A model generated the notes under the pieces. That model was not told the origin of the DNA. It saw nothing but the letters and a program-made list of their open reading frames with translations, and searched no databases. Position numbers and translations under genes: made by a program. Positions 62,506-64,000 of a stretch of DNA of 64,000 nucleotides are shown in pieces. The stretch spans positions 41,540,001 through 41,604,000 of the forward strand of contig OZ231128.1 in assembly GCA_965153355.1 (NCBI GenBank), written 5' to 3'. Source of the stretch: Flaccisagitta enflata (Eukaryota; Chaetognatha; Sagittoidea; Aphragmophora). Within the stretch, counting starts at the first letter, position 1, and each line of letters opens with the position of its first letter.

Positions 62506-62690
62506 GCCGGATACACGGCTACCCCAGTCGGGTGCGGTTGGGAAGCAGTCTTGGAGACGGTCATTAGTGCATTTGGGCAGGAGCAATAGGCTCAAAAAGT
62601 TCAAATACACATAAAAAAGTAAAAAGGGGACCGACCAACCGACCAACCGGCCGACGGACCGACATAGTGGGGTGTAGTCGCGTGATGGTC
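62506..62690 (-). repeat. REP1 copy
   Basis: AAGGCCGGATACACGGCTAC, CAGTCGGGTGCGG, GGGCAGGAGCAATAGG, CCGACCAACCGACC tract and CATAGTGGGGTGTAGTCGCG. The hairpin's outer arm is lost. Confidence 0.7.
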
Positions 62691-62839
62691 ATTACACAAG
62701 AAATGACCCTTTCCAATTTTTTTATAAGATTTTATTTTTTTTTTCTTGAAAAGATATACAAAACAGTATTTACTCATACTGTACTTCCATTATTTCAATT
62801 AGTACGGCATAATTATAAGAAAATCATAGAAAAAGATTA

Positions 62840-62945
62840 AGGACACGCTACGAACATTTCAGCCTGAAGTTAGCAAAAATTTAAGGACATCTTAGCCTCA
62901 GAAAAAATCTACTGGTCCTTATAAAAAAAAGTGTTCAAAGTGACT
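62840..62945 (-). repeat. REP2 copy
   Basis: AAGGACATCTTAGCCTCAGA and TGGTCCTTATAAAAAAAAGT; GTTCTTA is replaced by GTCCTTA in this copy. Confidence 0.55.
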
Positions 62946-62957
62946 CCCTCAAAAAAA

Positions 62958-63088
62958 AATGGGTACCTTACACGCGGACAGATGGTCAGAAGCGGAAAAT
63001 CCGGACTTTAAGCGACTCAGGACGGAAGGACGGAACGATTGACCGACCAAAAAGTGGCTCATAGAGTCGCGTGCCCGCGATTTTAACA
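62958..63088 (-). repeat. REP1 diverged copy
   Basis: Tract GACGGAAGGACGGAACG, CATAGAGTCGCGTGCCCGCG and ATT: hairpin AGTCGCGTGCCCGCGATT at 63065-63082, stem with one G-T pair. Confidence 0.6.
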
Positions 63089-63099
63089 TCTTTTTCCTA

Positions 63100-63235
63100 C
63101 ACGTTTTTTATAAGAACGTCACTTTTTGGGCAAGCCTTCAATGTTCTTAAAGTTTGGGTAGATTCAAGGCTTAAGCATTCTTAAATCGTTTTTAATTCAA
63201 ACGCTGTTTTTAACCTTTAATTTAGAACGTTCTTA
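63100..63235 (+). repeat. REP2 copy
   Basis: TTTTTTATAAGAACGTCACT, AAGCCTTCAATGTTCTTAAA, CATTCTTAAATCG and TTTTTAATTC, closest to the copy at 9868. Confidence 0.65.
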
Positions 63236-63289
63236 ATTGGTTTGAGTTTCTCATCTAAGAGAAAGTGAAGGAAAATGTCAATGAAACTA

Positions 63290-63759
63290 CTATCTTCGCC
63301 AAAAGAAACGCGACACCCTGGTAATGATATGATTAATTGACTGTACTCAGTTAAAATTTGGCAACTAAGAGAGTTTGTGAGTCAACTATGCTTTTTTCAT
63401 GAGAAACAAATCAGGCTGTGAATCTAAAATGCAATTTCTGACGCATTTCTTTATTAAAAGATGTGATAACCTTTTCTCATTTGTCCTCAGTTTTTGCAAG
63501 CTTATGATTTTTAAAACAGGTCTACTCTTTTGCTTGCCATTTCCAAACGGTTGGAGCTACAGAACCCAGATTGCGCTCATATTTTAGATTTTTCAATGTA
63601 GATTACTTTGCTTTTTTTGGAAAAAGTATCTAGCTTTTCCAGAAGCATTTTGTAGATATTTTAGAGAAGATTAATATCTTTTTTTAAAAAAGTTTCTAGC
63701 TTCTCTAGAAGCCAAGATATTCAAGGTAGAAGGTGTCGCGTTTCTTTTGGCGAAGATAG
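63290..63759. mobile_element. Mariner-type MITE (470 bp) with perfect 28-bp ends
   Basis: Both ends read inward CTATCTTCGCCAAAAGAAAC and then GCGACACC, 28 of 28 identical. TA at 63288-63289 and 63760-63761. No transposase. The terminal CTATCTT is shared with the 3624-4231 element. The remaining 63762-64000 shows nothing recognisable. Confidence 0.9.
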
Positions 63760-64000
63760 TACAAAGCAGCAGGTTTTAACGTTTTATGTGAATATCAACA
63801 ACAATGGATATAGAGGCTGTGAAAACAAACAATTATGAAATTCTATCCAGGTTGAATATTTTCATAAAAAAGATGAAACTTTCTGTTTTTTTTTACCAGT
63901 AATGGCGGCTGTCGCCACGAGGAAAAAAAATTGTAAGTATTGGTCATTTTTCACCAAATTTTTGCCGTCACTGCAATTTTCTTATTTGTTAGATCAAATC

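Overview
The window is nuclear DNA from an animal, most likely a repeat-rich invertebrate. The evidence is the 3' end of a classical cadherin gene, a spliced gene for a secreted kringle protein, a BEL/Pao LTR retrotransposon, Jockey/CR1-like non-LTR retrotransposon remnants, several TA-flanked MITEs, and a large share of micro-, mini- and satellite DNA. I cannot name the species. Only about 1 kb is spliced host coding sequence, and nearly all long open frames here are artefacts of 4-, 12- or 18-bp tandem repeats.

Layout. 1-2.2 kb: last two recognisable exons of a classical cadherin (p120-site and beta-catenin-site motifs), with a (GAAA)n-filled intron between them. 2.2-11.5 kb: intergenic mosaic of microsatellites, a mariner-type MITE, many copies of a dispersed hairpin-ended repeat (called REP1 here), and three minisatellites each enclosed by inverted repeats. 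11.5-14.3 kb: 5'-truncated, frameshifted non-LTR retrotransposon on the minus strand. 14.3-17.96 kb: dispersed repeats (REP2, AACCCC family), an 18-bp minisatellite and the 3' end of a second non-LTR element.

17,958-57,789 is the main feature: a structure of about 39.8 kb with two inverted arms (left about 14.3 kb, right about 13.0 kb) around a core of about 12.6 kb. The arms are made of a 125-bp satellite carrying four CCCTGCCAA boxes, alternating with arrays of a 12-bp unit (TAGAGATATTTG). The outermost ~300 bp of the arms are non-repetitive, near-identical inverted repeats, and the outside is flanked by TAACAATCG / TAACAATGG, a candidate 9-bp target duplication. This architecture resembles a giant Foldback/Mutator-like element. 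The core holds an intact, very young BEL/Pao element (one 1857-residue Gag-Pol frame, near-identical LTRs, 5-bp duplication CCCTG) that landed in a REP1 copy. No transposase was recognised, so the large element would be non-autonomous. Two different MITEs sit in 12-bp arrays of the right arm.

57.8-64 kb: REP1, REP2 and AACCCC copies, a long-hairpin MITE, a four-exon gene for a secreted protein of about 177 residues (signal peptide, alpha-helical/coiled segment, single kringle), then intergenic sequence with further repeats and a mariner-type MITE with perfect terminal repeats.

The observations most worth following are (a) the giant inverted element with satellite arms; (b) REP1, whose terminal hairpin changes by compensatory substitutions between copies and whose opposite end carries a third, co-varying copy of the same motif; and (c) the repeated pattern of tandem arrays enclosed by inverted repeats.
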